From: an uncultured Phascolarctobacterium sp.
Lineage (GTDB): Bacteria; Bacillota; Negativicutes; Acidaminococcales; Acidaminococcaceae
Direction: 5' to 3'
Assembly (NCBI GenBank): GCA_900757795.1
Contig: CAAEPE010000044.1
Location: 23,771 to 87,770 of the forward strand
Length of the DNA stretch: 64,000 nucleotides
Part shown: positions 1 through 9,052 of the stretch, in pieces
Numbering within the stretch: the first letter of the stretch is position 1
Layout of the letters: every line of letters begins with the position of its first letter
Translations under genes and position numbers: made by a program
Notes under the pieces: generated by a model
Told to the model about the DNA's origin: nothing
The model's database searches: none
The model's input: only the letters and a program-made list of their open reading frames with translations

Positions 1-197
1 TGCATGGCGACTTTACGCCTTCTGCCTTTGTGCAGAGCATAGTAGGCGTCAGCAATGTGTGCGAGCGCAGCGCTGTTTTAGACGCGCAGGGCGGCAGGCT
101 GCTTTTGCGTAAAACAAGCTGTAACGGCGTGACGCTGGCCGTCGCCGCAGAAGCTTTGACTTTAGATTTTAGTCATACAGGTCTTAAAAATAAGTAA
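1..197 (+). CDS. cbiG: Cobalt-precorrin-5A hydrolase CbiG, C-terminal fragment
   Basis: This is the 3' end of a gene that starts outside the window. Reading from base 3, it is open for 64 codons and ends in TAA at 195-197. The tail contains GVSNVCER followed by LLLRKTSCNGVTLAVA, which matches the end of CbiG, the enzyme that opens the lactone ring of cobalt-precorrin-5A and releases acetaldehyde in anaerobic B12 synthesis. The next gene, cbiH, begins about 30 bases downstream, the usual order in cbi operons. The assignment rests on this short tail plus context; the catalytic part is not visible. Confidence 0.75.
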   Translation, partial: HGDFTPSAFVQSIVGVSNVCERSAVLDAQGGRLLLRKTSCNGVTLAVAAEALTLDFSHTGLKNK

Positions 198-227
198 AAT
201 ATTGATGAAGATGTAGGAGGCATGAAG

Positions 228-959
228 ATGTCTAAATTATATGTTGTGGGCTTAGGCCCTGGCGGTGTAGAGCAGATGACTAAAAGAGCTTATGACGCTC
301 TGAAATCCTGTGATGTTATCGCCGGTTATCATGTGTATGTTAATTTGATTAAAGATGATTTTGCCGAAAAGGAATTTCTTTCTACCGGTATGCGCAAAGA
401 AGTTGACCGCTGCAAGCTGGCTTTGGATGAAGCCCTGAAAGGTAAAACCGTAGCCATGATTTCCAGCGGTGACGCCGGTGTTTACGGTATGGCAGGCATT
501 ATGTGCCAAGTTTGCAAGGAGCATCCTGAAATTGACATTGAAGTTGTTCCCGGTATTACCGCTGCCTGCTCCGGCGCCGCTGTTTTAGGTGCGCCGCTGA
601 TCAGCGATTTCTGCTTAATTTCTTTGAGCGACCTTCTGACTCCGTGGGAAAAAATTGCTAAGCGTTTGGACTGTGCTTCTAAAGCAGATTTTTGTATCTG
701 CTTATATAATCCGTCCAGCTTTAAGCGTCATGATTATCTGCAAAAGGCCTGCGATATTATGCTGCAAAACCAACCGGGCACTATTCCCGCGGGTATCGTG
801 CGCAATATCGGCCGCGAAGGTCAGGAGTACGAACTGACCACCTTGGCAGAGCTGCGCAATAAAGAAGTAGATATGTTTTCTACCGTTATTATCGGCAATA
901 CCCAAACCGAAGTTATTAACGGCCGTTTGGTAACTCCGCGCGGTTATAAGCTGGTATGA
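228..959 (+). CDS. cbiH: Precorrin-3B / cobalt-factor III C17-methyltransferase CbiH
   Basis: SAM-dependent methyltransferase that methylates C17 and drives ring contraction in corrin synthesis, acting in the cytoplasm. The N-terminal GLGPGG loop (about residue 8), the GDAGVYGM segment (about residue 80) and the PGITA segment are the tetrapyrrole-methylase signatures. Length of 243 aa is normal for the single-domain enzyme. An in-frame ATG also lies at 222, but the TAGGAGG at 213-220 is one base from it and seven bases from the ATG at 228, so I start at 228. The stop overlaps the start of cbiJ by four bases (ATGA), which implies translational coupling. Confidence 0.94.
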   Translation: MSKLYVVGLGPGGVEQMTKRAYDALKSCDVIAGYHVYVNLIKDDFAEKEFLSTGMRKEVDRCKLALDEALKGKTVAMISSGDAGVYGMAGIMCQVCKEHPEIDIEVVPGITAACSGAAVLGAPLISDFCLISLSDLLTPWEKIAKRLDCASKADFCICLYNPSSFKRHDYLQKACDIMLQNQPGTIPAGIVRNIGREGQEYELTTLAELRNKEVDMFSTVIIGNTQTEVINGRLVTPRGYKLV

Positions 960-1711
960 AACCGGTAATTTGGCTTATCGGCGGTACCAGTGAAGGCCGC
1001 CGCCTGGTGCAGGAGCTGGCCGCTTTGCCGGTACAGCTTTTTGTAAGCGTGGCTACCGATTACGGCGCGTCTTTAATTGAACCTCACCCTAATACTACGG
1101 TGATGGCGCAGCGCATGGATTTGTCTGCCATGAAAAAATTTCTGCAAGAGCAGCAGCCGGATTATGTTATTGACGCTACCCATCCTTATGCTACCGTGGT
1201 AACGGCTACAGTGCAGCAGGCTTGTCGGGAAGAAAATTGTGCTTATCTGCGTTTGGTAAGACCGCAGGGAAATGCCGGCGATTATATTACGGTTCATGAT
1301 TTTGCCGAAGCAGTGGAACTGTTAAACCATTTGGAAGGCAATATCTTTTTAACCACCGGCAGCAAAAATCTGCCCGATTTTACAGGCGTGCATGATTTCC
1401 GAGAGCGTATTGCTTTAAGAATTCTGCCTATGGAAAGCAGTCTGCAAAGCGCGTTAAAGCTGGGGTATAAGCCTGCTAATATTGTGTGTATGCAGGGGCC
1501 TTTTGCTAAGGATTTAAACGTTGCCATGCTGAAAAAATTTGCCAGCAAATATATGGTGACGAAGGATTCCGGTCAGGCAGGCGGCTTTGAGGAAAAAGTG
1601 GAGGCGGCTGCGGAAGCAGGAGCCAAGCTGATTGTTATCGGCCGCGCTGCGGAAGAAAGCGGTTCCGGTTTGGAAGAAATTCTTACGCTGCTGCGCAAAA
1701 AATATCAATAA
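956..1711 (+). CDS. cbiJ: Precorrin-6A (cobalt-precorrin-6A) reductase CbiJ
   Basis: Reduces the macrocycle of (cobalt-)precorrin-6A with a nicotinamide cofactor. The N-terminus reads WLIGGTSEGRRL, the nucleotide-binding GGTxEGR signature of the CbiJ/CobK family, and the ATHPYA segment near residue 80 is also typical. Length of 251 aa fits the family. It overlaps cbiH by ATGA and is followed after 33 bases by cbiET, placing it between the C17-methylation and the C5/C15-methylation steps. No anomalies seen. Confidence 0.93.
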   Translation: MKPVIWLIGGTSEGRRLVQELAALPVQLFVSVATDYGASLIEPHPNTTVMAQRMDLSAMKKFLQEQQPDYVIDATHPYATVVTATVQQACREENCAYLRLVRPQGNAGDYITVHDFAEAVELLNHLEGNIFLTTGSKNLPDFTGVHDFRERIALRILPMESSLQSALKLGYKPANIVCMQGPFAKDLNVAMLKKFASKYMVTKDSGQAGGFEEKVEAAAEAGAKLIVIGRAAEESGSGLEEILTLLRKKYQ

Positions 1712-1744
1712 ATGTAAATGTTTCAATAAATAAGGAGGCGCGGG

Positions 1745-2959
1745 ATGTTAAAGGTTAATATCATCGGCATCGGACCCGGCAATCCGGAATTGCTTACCGG
1801 TGCGGCGCGTCAGGCTATCGCCAGGAGCAGTATTCTCATTGGCGATAAAAGAATGCTTTCTGCTTTTGCGGAAAACAATAAAAAAATATACGATACCATC
1901 AAAACCTCAGAAATTGCAGCTATTGCGGCAGAAGCCGACCCTGCACAGGACGAGCTGGCGGTGTTAGTTTCTGGTGACGTTGGCTTTTTCAGCCTTGCCA
2001 AAACAATCAGCGGCAAGCTGCCTAACTGCGAATGCAAACGTTATGTCGGCATCAGCAGTTTAGTATATTTTGCCGGACAGCTGGCTATGTCCTGGGATGA
2101 TGCCAAAATTGTCAGTATGCACGGCAGACAGCAGAATTTAATCGCGGCTGTGGCGCATAACCGTAAAGTATTTTCTTTGACCGGCGGCGACAATTCTCCG
2201 CAAAAATTATGTGCAGAGCTATGCCGTCACGGCTTAGAGCAAGTACAGGTGTATGTGGGTGAAAATCTCAGCTATCCTGAAGAAAAGATTACCGGCGGTA
2301 CGGCGGCGGAAATCAGCACAATGGTATTTCCGTCCTTATCCGTGATGATGGTTATCAACGAAAATGCTGTAAGCCTTGCTCCTGCGGTGCACGGACTGGC
2401 TGACGATTTATTTATGCGCAGCAAGGTGCCCATGACTAAGCAGGAAGTGCGCAGCGTATCCATGTCCAAGCTTGCTCCGAAGGCAACGGATTTAATTTAT
2501 GATATTGGTGCCGGTACGGGCTCTTGCTCTATTGAACTGGCGCTGCTGGCAAAGCAAGGCAGGGTATGGGCTTTTGAGCGCAATCCTGTGGCTGTAGAGC
2601 TGCTTGGAAAAAATAGAGAGCTTTTTGGCGTAGAAAATTTAGAAATTGTGGCAGGCGAAGCCTTAGAAAATATTAAGGAAATGCCTGCTCCGGATTGTGT
2701 TTTTGTCGGTGGAAGCGGCGGCGATTTATGCCAAATGTTGGATGTGATTTACGCTAAAAACAGTAAATGCCGCATAGTGATTAACGCCATTACTGTGGAA
2801 ACACTGGCGGAGGTTGCTGCTTATTACAAACAGCATACAGATTATTCTTTAGAAATAGTCAATGTTTTTGTAGCCCGCGGCAAGCATCTGGGCAATTATA
2901 ATTTGATGATGGCGCAAAATCCCGTTTATGTAATGACTGCTGTAAAAAAGGAAGATTAA
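1745..2959 (+). CDS. cbiET: Fused precorrin-6B C5,C15-methyltransferase (decarboxylating) CbiE-CbiT
   Basis: Two-domain enzyme equivalent to CobL. Residues 1 to about 200 are a tetrapyrrole methylase (GIGPGNPELLT at the N-terminus, SGDVGFFS near residue 80), corresponding to CbiE. Residues about 215-404 are a Rossmann methyltransferase with the SAM motif DIGAGTGSCSIE (about residue 255), corresponding to CbiT, which also decarboxylates the C12 acetate. Many anaerobes carry these as two genes; here they are one ORF. A strong AAGGAGG at 1732-1738 precedes the ATG. The gap of one base to cbiA implies coupled translation. Confidence 0.93.
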   Translation: MLKVNIIGIGPGNPELLTGAARQAIARSSILIGDKRMLSAFAENNKKIYDTIKTSEIAAIAAEADPAQDELAVLVSGDVGFFSLAKTISGKLPNCECKRYVGISSLVYFAGQLAMSWDDAKIVSMHGRQQNLIAAVAHNRKVFSLTGGDNSPQKLCAELCRHGLEQVQVYVGENLSYPEEKITGGTAAEISTMVFPSLSVMMVINENAVSLAPAVHGLADDLFMRSKVPMTKQEVRSVSMSKLAPKATDLIYDIGAGTGSCSIELALLAKQGRVWAFERNPVAVELLGKNRELFGVENLEIVAGEALENIKEMPAPDCVFVGGSGGDLCQMLDVIYAKNSKCRIVINAITVETLAEVAAYYKQHTDYSLEIVNVFVARGKHLGNYNLMMAQNPVYVMTAVKKED

Positions 2960-2960
2960 C

Positions 2961-4337
2961 ATGGCTGAAATGAAACTGCCTCGTTTTATGATAAGTGCGC
3001 CCGGCAGCGGCACGGGCAAAACAACCTTAGTTTGCGGCTTGCTCAAAGCGCTGATGAATAAGGGGTTGTCCGTAGCTGCGTTTAAATCCGGGCCGGACTA
3101 TATTGATCCAATGTTCCATTCCCGCGTTATTGGCGCAAAATCCCGCAATCTTGATTTGTTTATGCTGGGAAAGGAAACGGCGCGTATGCTGGCGGCAAAA
3201 AATTCCCGTCAGGCTGATGTTGCCGTTTTTGAGGGTGCTATGGGATTTTATGACGGCATGGGAACTACGACGGAAGCCAGTGCTTATGAACTGGCGTGCA
3301 CTTGTGATGTGCCGGTAGTTTTAGTTGTCAACGGCAAAGGAGCGGCTTTGTCCGTTGCTGCAATGATTAAAGGCTTTAAGGATTTTCGCAGTGACAGCCA
3401 TATTGTAGGCGCAATTTTGAACAATGTAAATCCTATGAGCTATATGTTTTACAAATCTGTTATTGAGCAGGAAGCAGGCGTTAAGCTGTTAGGCTATTTT
3501 CCTGTAATGCAGGACTGTAATTTTGAAAGTCGTCATTTAGGCTTAGTTACCGCGGAAGAAATTGGCGATTTACAGCAGATTGTGGATAGACTTGCTGAGC
3601 AGGCTGCTAAATCTATTGATTTAGACGCTTTGCTGGAACTTGCCAAGCAGGCTGCTCCTTTGGAATATACGCCGGTGTGCCTTGAACCGGTGGGTAAAGC
3701 CAGAGTGGCGGTGGCGCAGGATAAAGCGTTTTGTTTCTATTATCAGGACGCTTTAGATTTGCTGTGCGAGCTTGGTGCGGAATTGGTACCTTTCAGTCCC
3801 GTTAACGATGCTCATTTGCCGCAGGATTGCAGCGGTATAATTTTGGGTGGCGGTTATCCGGAGCTTTATGCCGAGCAATTAACAGATAATTTTACCATGC
3901 GTCAGGATATAAAGGCTGCCATTGACGGCGGTATGCCTTGCTTTGCAGAATGCGGCGGTTTTATGTATCTGCTGGAGCGTTATCGCGAGGGCGATAAAAC
4001 TTTCGACTGGGTAGGAGCAATTGCCGGGGAAACTGCTATGACGAAAAAGCTTACGCGTTTTGGTTATGTGCATTTAACTGCGCAGGAAAATAATGTGCTG
4101 TGCAATGCCGGTGGTGAAATAAATGGGCACGAGTTCCATTATTCCGACAGTACCAATAACGGACGCAGCTTTATGGCTGCCAAAGCCAGCGGGCGCGGCT
4201 CTTGGGAATGTGCAGTGGCTAATAATACCATGTATGCAGGTTATCCGCATATTCATCTGTGGGGCAATATGGAATTTGCCCGCAGCTTTATGCAGCATTG
4301 CTGTGAATATGCTGCTCAAAATACCAAGAAGCAGTAA
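2961..4337 (+). CDS. cbiA: Cobyrinate a,c-diamide synthase CbiA
   Basis: Glutamine-dependent amidase that converts cobyrinate to its a,c-diamide using ATP. The N-terminal half is a dethiobiotin-synthetase-like P-loop domain with PGSGTGKTT at about residues 12-20. The C-terminal half is a class I glutamine amidotransferase domain with the nucleophilic cysteine in FAECGGFMYL, around residue 330. At 458 aa it is the usual size. It sits one base after cbiET and is followed by cbiB. The paralogue cbiP, which amidates the other side chains, is further down the same operon. Confidence 0.95.
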   Translation: MAEMKLPRFMISAPGSGTGKTTLVCGLLKALMNKGLSVAAFKSGPDYIDPMFHSRVIGAKSRNLDLFMLGKETARMLAAKNSRQADVAVFEGAMGFYDGMGTTTEASAYELACTCDVPVVLVVNGKGAALSVAAMIKGFKDFRSDSHIVGAILNNVNPMSYMFYKSVIEQEAGVKLLGYFPVMQDCNFESRHLGLVTAEEIGDLQQIVDRLAEQAAKSIDLDALLELAKQAAPLEYTPVCLEPVGKARVAVAQDKAFCFYYQDALDLLCELGAELVPFSPVNDAHLPQDCSGIILGGGYPELYAEQLTDNFTMRQDIKAAIDGGMPCFAECGGFMYLLERYREGDKTFDWVGAIAGETAMTKKLTRFGYVHLTAQENNVLCNAGGEINGHEFHYSDSTNNGRSFMAAKASGRGSWECAVANNTMYAGYPHIHLWGNMEFARSFMQHCCEYAAQNTKKQ

Positions 4338-4354
4338 TAAAAGGGGATAGCGAT

Positions 4355-5329
4355 ATGCTGCATTTGGCCGCTATTATAGCGGGTTTTATCTTAGATTTAA
4401 TATTTGGCGATCCGCATTGGCTGCCGCATCCAATTTGCCTGATTGGCAATTTGATTGGCTGGCTGGATAAAAATCTGCGCGCGTTGTTGGCGGCTAACAA
4501 AACAGCCTTGTTGTGCGGCGGCGCTTTCATGGTGCTGATTGTGGTAGGCGTGTCTTTTACCATACCATTAGTAATTTTGAATTTGGTAGGCGGCATAAGC
4601 CCGTGGCTGGCGTTTGCTGTAGAAACTATTATGTGCTACCAAATTTTCGCCACCAAATGCCTGCGTGATGAAAGCATGAAGGTTTATGATGCTTTGGCGA
4701 AAGATGATTTGGCTGATGCCAGAGTAAAGCTGTCATGGATTGTAGGCCGTGATACTAAAAATCTTGATGCCGAGGAAGTCATTAAGGGCGCTGTGGAAAC
4801 CGTAGCCGAAAATACAGCTGACGGTATTATTGCTCCTATGTTGTATATGTTTATCGGCGGAGCGCCGTTGGCGTTTCTCTATAAAGGTATTAATACTATG
4901 GATTCTATGGTAGGATACAAAAACGATAAATATTTATATTTTGGGCGCTGTGCGGCGAAGCTTGATGATTTAGCTAATCTTATTCCTGCGCGTATCACCG
5001 GCTTAGCCATGATTATGGCAGCATATTTTGTGAATTTGGATGCTAAGAACGCTTGGAAAATTTTCTGGCGCGATCGTTATAATCATTTAAGCCCCAATTC
5101 TGCCATGACCGAATCTGTAACGGCAGGCGCGTTAAATATCCAACTGGGCGGCGACCATTTTTACTTTGGCAAGCTGGTGCACAAGGACACTATCGGTGAT
5201 AATATCCGCCTGGTCTGCGCGGATGATATTGTCAAGACTAACAAGCTGCTGTATATGACGGCAGTGCTGTGTCTTTTGTTATTTACTTTAGTTTATCTAA
5301 TTACCTTGCTTAATTTTGTGATTGATTAA
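4355..5329 (+). CDS. cbiB: Adenosylcobinamide-phosphate synthase CbiB
   Basis: Integral membrane enzyme that attaches (R)-1-aminopropan-2-ol phosphate, or its ethanolamine analogue, to adenosylcobyric acid. The N-terminus has the FGDPHWLPHPICLIG signature and the middle carries ETVAENTADGIIAP followed by KGINTMDSMVGYKNDKY, both diagnostic of the family. Several hydrophobic segments are visible, including one at about residues 50-75 and one at the C-terminus. Length of 324 aa is normal. The next gene, cobD, makes the aminopropanol phosphate that this enzyme uses, so adjacency is functional. Confidence 0.95.
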   Translation: MLHLAAIIAGFILDLIFGDPHWLPHPICLIGNLIGWLDKNLRALLAANKTALLCGGAFMVLIVVGVSFTIPLVILNLVGGISPWLAFAVETIMCYQIFATKCLRDESMKVYDALAKDDLADARVKLSWIVGRDTKNLDAEEVIKGAVETVAENTADGIIAPMLYMFIGGAPLAFLYKGINTMDSMVGYKNDKYLYFGRCAAKLDDLANLIPARITGLAMIMAAYFVNLDAKNAWKIFWRDRYNHLSPNSAMTESVTAGALNIQLGGDHFYFGKLVHKDTIGDNIRLVCADDIVKTNKLLYMTAVLCLLLFTLVYLITLLNFVID

Positions 5330-5339
5330 GGGTGGAAAA

Positions 5340-6428
5340 ATGTACAAATATGAGCATGGCGGCGATATTTACACAGAAAAAACAACTGCTGACGGCAGAA
5401 GCTTTGTGGATTTTTCCGCTAATATAAATCCTCTTGGCTTACCGCTGGGAGTAAAAGCAGCAATTAAAGCCGCTTTAAAAAAATGTATAAATTATCCCGA
5501 TCCTTTTTGCCGCGAGCTGACTAGTGCAGCGGCAGAGTTTTTGCAAGTAAAGTCGGAGTATCTTTTCTTTGGCAACGGCGCTGCCGATGTGCTGTTTCGT
5601 TTAGCCTTAGCCTTGAAGCCTAAACGTGCTCTGCTGTTGGCGCCGACCTTTGCCGATTACGAAAAGGCGCTGCAATCGGTGGACTGCTCTGTAAAATATT
5701 ATGCCTTGCAGGAAAGCGAAGGCTTTGTGACAGGAAAGGATATCGTGGGAAAAATAACTGCCAGAACCGATATCGTAGTTATCTGCAATCCTAATAATCC
5801 CACAGGACAGCTTACTAATCGCTTGCTGCTGGAGCGTATTCTGCAAAGATGCCGTATGGTGGGAGCAAAGCTTTTGGTTGACGAATGCTTTATGGATTTT
5901 GTGGACGCAGACAAAGCCTTTAGTATGCGTGATTTGCTGGAGCAATATCCGGAGCTGATTATTTTAAAGGCTTTTACCAAAACCTTTGCCATGCCGGGTA
6001 TCCGTTTAGGCTATTGTCTTTGCTCTGACGACGCGTTGCATAATAGGCTGCACCAATGCGGTCAGGACTGGAGCGTTTCTGTTTTGGCGCAGGAGGCCGG
6101 TATCGCCGCTTTGCAGGAGCAGCAATATCTCCATGAATCCTTTATGCTGATTCAAGAGGAGCGCCACTATTTGATGACGCAGCTGACGAACCTGGGAGCT
6201 AAGGTTTATGGCTCCGAAGCAAATTATATTTTCTTTTATCTGCCCAAACCTGCTGATTTAGTTGAACTTTTGCATAAGCAGGGCTATTTAATTCGTTCCT
6301 GTGCTAATTATCATAATCTTGGCGCAGGCTACTATCGGGTTGCGGTGAGAACGAGAGTGCTGAACCGCGGCTTAATCAAAGCTATTAAGGAAGCAAAAAA
6401 ATATGCGCTCTTTACTGATTTTAATTGA
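5340..6428 (+). CDS. cobD: Threonine-phosphate decarboxylase CobD (PLP-dependent)
   Basis: PLP enzyme of the aminotransferase class I/II fold that decarboxylates L-threonine O-3-phosphate to aminopropanol phosphate for the B12 nucleotide loop. Visible signatures are HGGDIY at the N-terminus, FSANINPLG, NPNNPTGQL and the PLP-lysine segment FTKTFAMPGIRLGY. The reading frame extends to a TTG at 5322, but AAGGGTGG at 5328-5335 points to the ATG at 5340, giving 362 aa. The family is close to histidinol-phosphate aminotransferase; position directly after cbiB makes CobD the better call. It overlaps the next gene by 26 bases. Confidence 0.88.
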   Translation: MYKYEHGGDIYTEKTTADGRSFVDFSANINPLGLPLGVKAAIKAALKKCINYPDPFCRELTSAAAEFLQVKSEYLFFGNGAADVLFRLALALKPKRALLLAPTFADYEKALQSVDCSVKYYALQESEGFVTGKDIVGKITARTDIVVICNPNNPTGQLTNRLLLERILQRCRMVGAKLLVDECFMDFVDADKAFSMRDLLEQYPELIILKAFTKTFAMPGIRLGYCLCSDDALHNRLHQCGQDWSVSVLAQEAGIAALQEQQYLHESFMLIQEERHYLMTQLTNLGAKVYGSEANYIFFYLPKPADLVELLHKQGYLIRSCANYHNLGAGYYRVAVRTRVLNRGLIKAIKEAKKYALFTDFN

Positions 6429-7530
6429 CGGACTGGGGGACGACCAAATTCCTGCCTGGCAGGGAAAAACTCCCTATGAAGCAGCTGCGCATCCTGCCAT
6501 GGATAAGCTGGCGGCTTCGGGAGCTTTAGGCTACCTCAGCATATGTGAACATGATATTGTACCTGAAAGCTGCAGCTGTATTCTGCGGCTTTTGGGAGCA
6601 GATAAAAAGGATATTCCGCAGAACAGAGCTTATTTAGAGCTTTTGGCCCATGACAGGGATATTTCCGAATACGAAATGGTGCTGCGCTGCAATTTAGCTG
6701 CTGTTGATGCTTCAGGCCGTTTGGCTGCTTTTAACGGCTTTGGTTTGACTGCGGGCGAGATGCAGGCTGCGGCTTCCGCTTGTGACTCCGTGCTGAAAGA
6801 CATTGAATTTATTCATCTGTCGGAATACCGCAATCTGCTGATAATGAATAAAGAAGCGGCAGTTTTAGGCTGCGCTGTGCCTCCGCCTCACGAAAGCGTA
6901 GGCCAGAGCGTAACTGCGCTGCTTGCTCCTTTGCGGCAGCAGTCGCTTTCTATCAGCTATTTTCTTAACGAAACCAACAAGCGTCTGGCAAAATTTGCCC
7001 ACGACGGTTTGCATTATATACTTTATCCCTGGGGACCTTCGGCGCGTCAGGTACTGCCTGCTTTTACCGATATGCACGGTATTAAGGGCGGCGCAGTCTG
7101 CAAGGCGGAGATAGTGGTCGGTATTGCCAGAGCTTTAGGCATGGAGGTTTGCGTTCCGCCTACTGCTACCGGTGATATTGATACGGATATTGCGGCTAAG
7201 CTGGAAGGTGTCTTAGCTATACTGGAGCATAATGATTTTGTTATTGCTCATTTTAACGGTTCTGATGAAGCTGCCCACAGATATGATTTTGCGGCGAAAG
7301 CAGCTTTCATTACAAAAATAGACCAAGAATTTTTGCAGCCTTTAAGTCAACGGTTTACCGAGCCGCTCAAGATTGTCGTCTGCGGCGACCATGTGACCAG
7401 TTCCGTAACAGGCAAGCATGGCAGCGGTTGTACGCCGGTTGCGGCCGGTTTTATCAATACTGCCGGACGGCGGCTGCAATTAAATAGTTATCACCGGATA
7501 ATAGACTTTTTGATGAAAGAGAGTGATTGA
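6403..7530 (+). CDS. Phosphoglycerate-mutase-like (ApgM-type) alkaline-phosphatase superfamily protein in the B12 operon
   Basis: A 375-aa member of the alkaline-phosphatase/cofactor-independent phosphoglycerate mutase superfamily. Metal-ligand regions are recognisable: LILIDGLGDDQ at the N-terminus, HFNGSDEAAHRYD in the middle, and VCGDHVTSSVTGKHGSG near the C-terminus, close to the archaeal-type ApgM layout. A serine in PESCSC could be the nucleophile. It overlaps cobD at its start and cbiP at its end, so it is embedded in the cobalamin operon. A glycolytic role looks unlikely there. Inferred possibilities are alpha-ribazole-5'-phosphate phosphatase or a step supplying threonine phosphate for CobD. 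The superfamily call is secure; the substrate is not. Confidence 0.75.
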   Translation: MRSLLILIDGLGDDQIPAWQGKTPYEAAAHPAMDKLAASGALGYLSICEHDIVPESCSCILRLLGADKKDIPQNRAYLELLAHDRDISEYEMVLRCNLAAVDASGRLAAFNGFGLTAGEMQAAASACDSVLKDIEFIHLSEYRNLLIMNKEAAVLGCAVPPPHESVGQSVTALLAPLRQQSLSISYFLNETNKRLAKFAHDGLHYILYPWGPSARQVLPAFTDMHGIKGGAVCKAEIVVGIARALGMEVCVPPTATGDIDTDIAAKLEGVLAILEHNDFVIAHFNGSDEAAHRYDFAAKAAFITKIDQEFLQPLSQRFTEPLKIVVCGDHVTSSVTGKHGSGCTPVAAGFINTAGRRLQLNSYHRIIDFLMKESD

Positions 7531-7531
7531 A

Positions 7532-9052
7532 GTGGCAAAAGCGATAATGGTAGTTGGTACCATGTCTAACTCGGGAAAAAGCTTGCTGACGGCAGGCTTG
7601 TGCCGTGTTTTTAATCAGGATGGCTATAAGGTAGCTCCCTTCAAATCCCAAAATATGGCGCTTAATTCTTTTATTACCAAAGAGGGCGCAGAAATGGGAC
7701 GTGCCCAGGTAGTACAGGCAGAGGCCGCTAATATTGAACCTAGCGTACTGATGAATCCTATTCTGCTGAAACCGACCAGCGACAGCGGTTCTCAGGTTAT
7801 TGTCAACGGCGAAGCTATCGGCACCATGAAGGCTGCCGAATATTATGCTATGAAGCATACGCTGCGTCCTAAAATTCAAGAAGCTTTTGATACGCTGGCT
7901 AGCCAATATGATATTATTTGTATCGAAGGCGCCGGCAGTCCTGCGGAAATCAACATCAAAAAGGATGATTTTGTGAATATGGGTATGGCCAAAATGGCTA
8001 ATGCTCCCGTGCTGTTGGTGGCAGATATTGACCGCGGCGGCGTTTTTGCCTCTATTTACGGCACCTTAATGCTGCTGGATGATGATGAACGCGCTATGGT
8101 AAAGGGCGTGGTTATCAATAAATTCCGCGGCGATGTGGAAATTTTGCGTCCCGGTCTGAAAATGATTGAGGAAAAAACAGGCGTGCCGGTTATAGGCGTG
8201 CTGCCCATGCTCAATGTAGATATCGAGGACGAGGACAGCTTATCCGAGCGCATCAGCGGCCACAGTGAGGTAAATTTGGTTGATATTGCGGTAGTGCGCA
8301 TTCCGCGTATGTCCAACTATACCGATTTCAATGTATTTGAGCTTATTTCCGGCGTTTCTCTGCGCTATGTAAAGAGTGTGCGCGAGCTGGGAAATCCCGA
8401 TATGATTATTATTCCCGGTACGAAAAATACTATCGGCGATTTAAAATGGCTGCGTCAAAGCGGTATGGAAGCTGCTATTTTAAAGCAGTCTTCCAACGGT
8501 ACGGTAATTTTCGGCGTCTGCGGCGGTTATCAGATGTTAGGCAAAAATATTTCCGATCCCTATGGCGTAGAAGAGGGCGGTGATACTCCCGGTTTGGGGT
8601 TACTGAATGTAGAAACTTCTTTTATCGAGCATAAGCGTACCATTCAAATGGAAGGACGCTTTGGCGAAGTAAAAGGTATTTTCTCTGCTCTTAGCGGGAT
8701 GCCGCTCCATGGCTACGAAATCCATTCCGGCGTAACTACCTTTGACGAAAAGGAAGCCTTAACCTGTATTCGTCCTATTCACGAGGCAGGAGAAGAAATG
8801 GCAGAGGGCAGTCAAAATATTACCTATAAAATGAGTGTTTACGGTACATATGTGCACGGTATTTTCGACGGCGACGGCATTGCCGCTAAAATCGTAGAAG
8901 CTTTGCTGGCTAAGAAAGGCCTGCACATGGAAGACGTCAAGACTATCAATTTTGACGATTATAAACGTCAGCAATATGACATTTTGGCTGACAGCGTTCG
9001 TAAAGAAATTGATATGAAGAAGGTTTACGAAATTTTGGAGGCAGGCGTTTAA
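7532..9052 (+). CDS. cbiP: Cobyric acid synthase CbiP
   Basis: Glutamine-dependent amidase adding amides at side chains b, d, e and g of adenosylcobyrinate a,c-diamide. The N-terminal P-loop reads VVGTMSNSGKSLL, and the amidotransferase cysteine is in FGVCGGYQMLG around residue 330. Two GTG codons are possible, 7523 and 7532; the purine-rich AAAGAGAG at 7516-7523 is eight bases from 7532, and MAKAIMVVGT is the familiar CbiP N-terminus, so I start at 7532 (506 aa). It follows the ApgM-like gene with stop and start almost touching and abuts cobA at its 3' end. Confidence 0.95.
   Translation: MAKAIMVVGTMSNSGKSLLTAGLCRVFNQDGYKVAPFKSQNMALNSFITKEGAEMGRAQVVQAEAANIEPSVLMNPILLKPTSDSGSQVIVNGEAIGTMKAAEYYAMKHTLRPKIQEAFDTLASQYDIICIEGAGSPAEINIKKDDFVNMGMAKMANAPVLLVADIDRGGVFASIYGTLMLLDDDERAMVKGVVINKFRGDVEILRPGLKMIEEKTGVPVIGVLPMLNVDIEDEDSLSERISGHSEVNLVDIAVVRIPRMSNYTDFNVFELISGVSLRYVKSVRELGNPDMIIIPGTKNTIGDLKWLRQSGMEAAILKQSSNGTVIFGVCGGYQMLGKNISDPYGVEEGGDTPGLGLLNVETSFIEHKRTIQMEGRFGEVKGIFSALSGMPLHGYEIHSGVTTFDEKEALTCIRPIHEAGEEMAEGSQNITYKMSVYGTYVHGIFDGDGIAAKIVEALLAKKGLHMEDVKTINFDDYKRQQYDILADSVRKEIDMKKVYEILEAGV

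Noticed and set aside
5340..6428. Histidinol-phosphate aminotransferase hisC
   Set aside because: The fold is shared, but position between cbiB and cbiP in a cobalamin operon and the absence of his genes favour CobD.
6403..7530. Glycolytic phosphoglycerate mutase
   Set aside because: Superfamily match only; overlap with cobD and close coupling to cbiP point to a corrinoid-pathway role.
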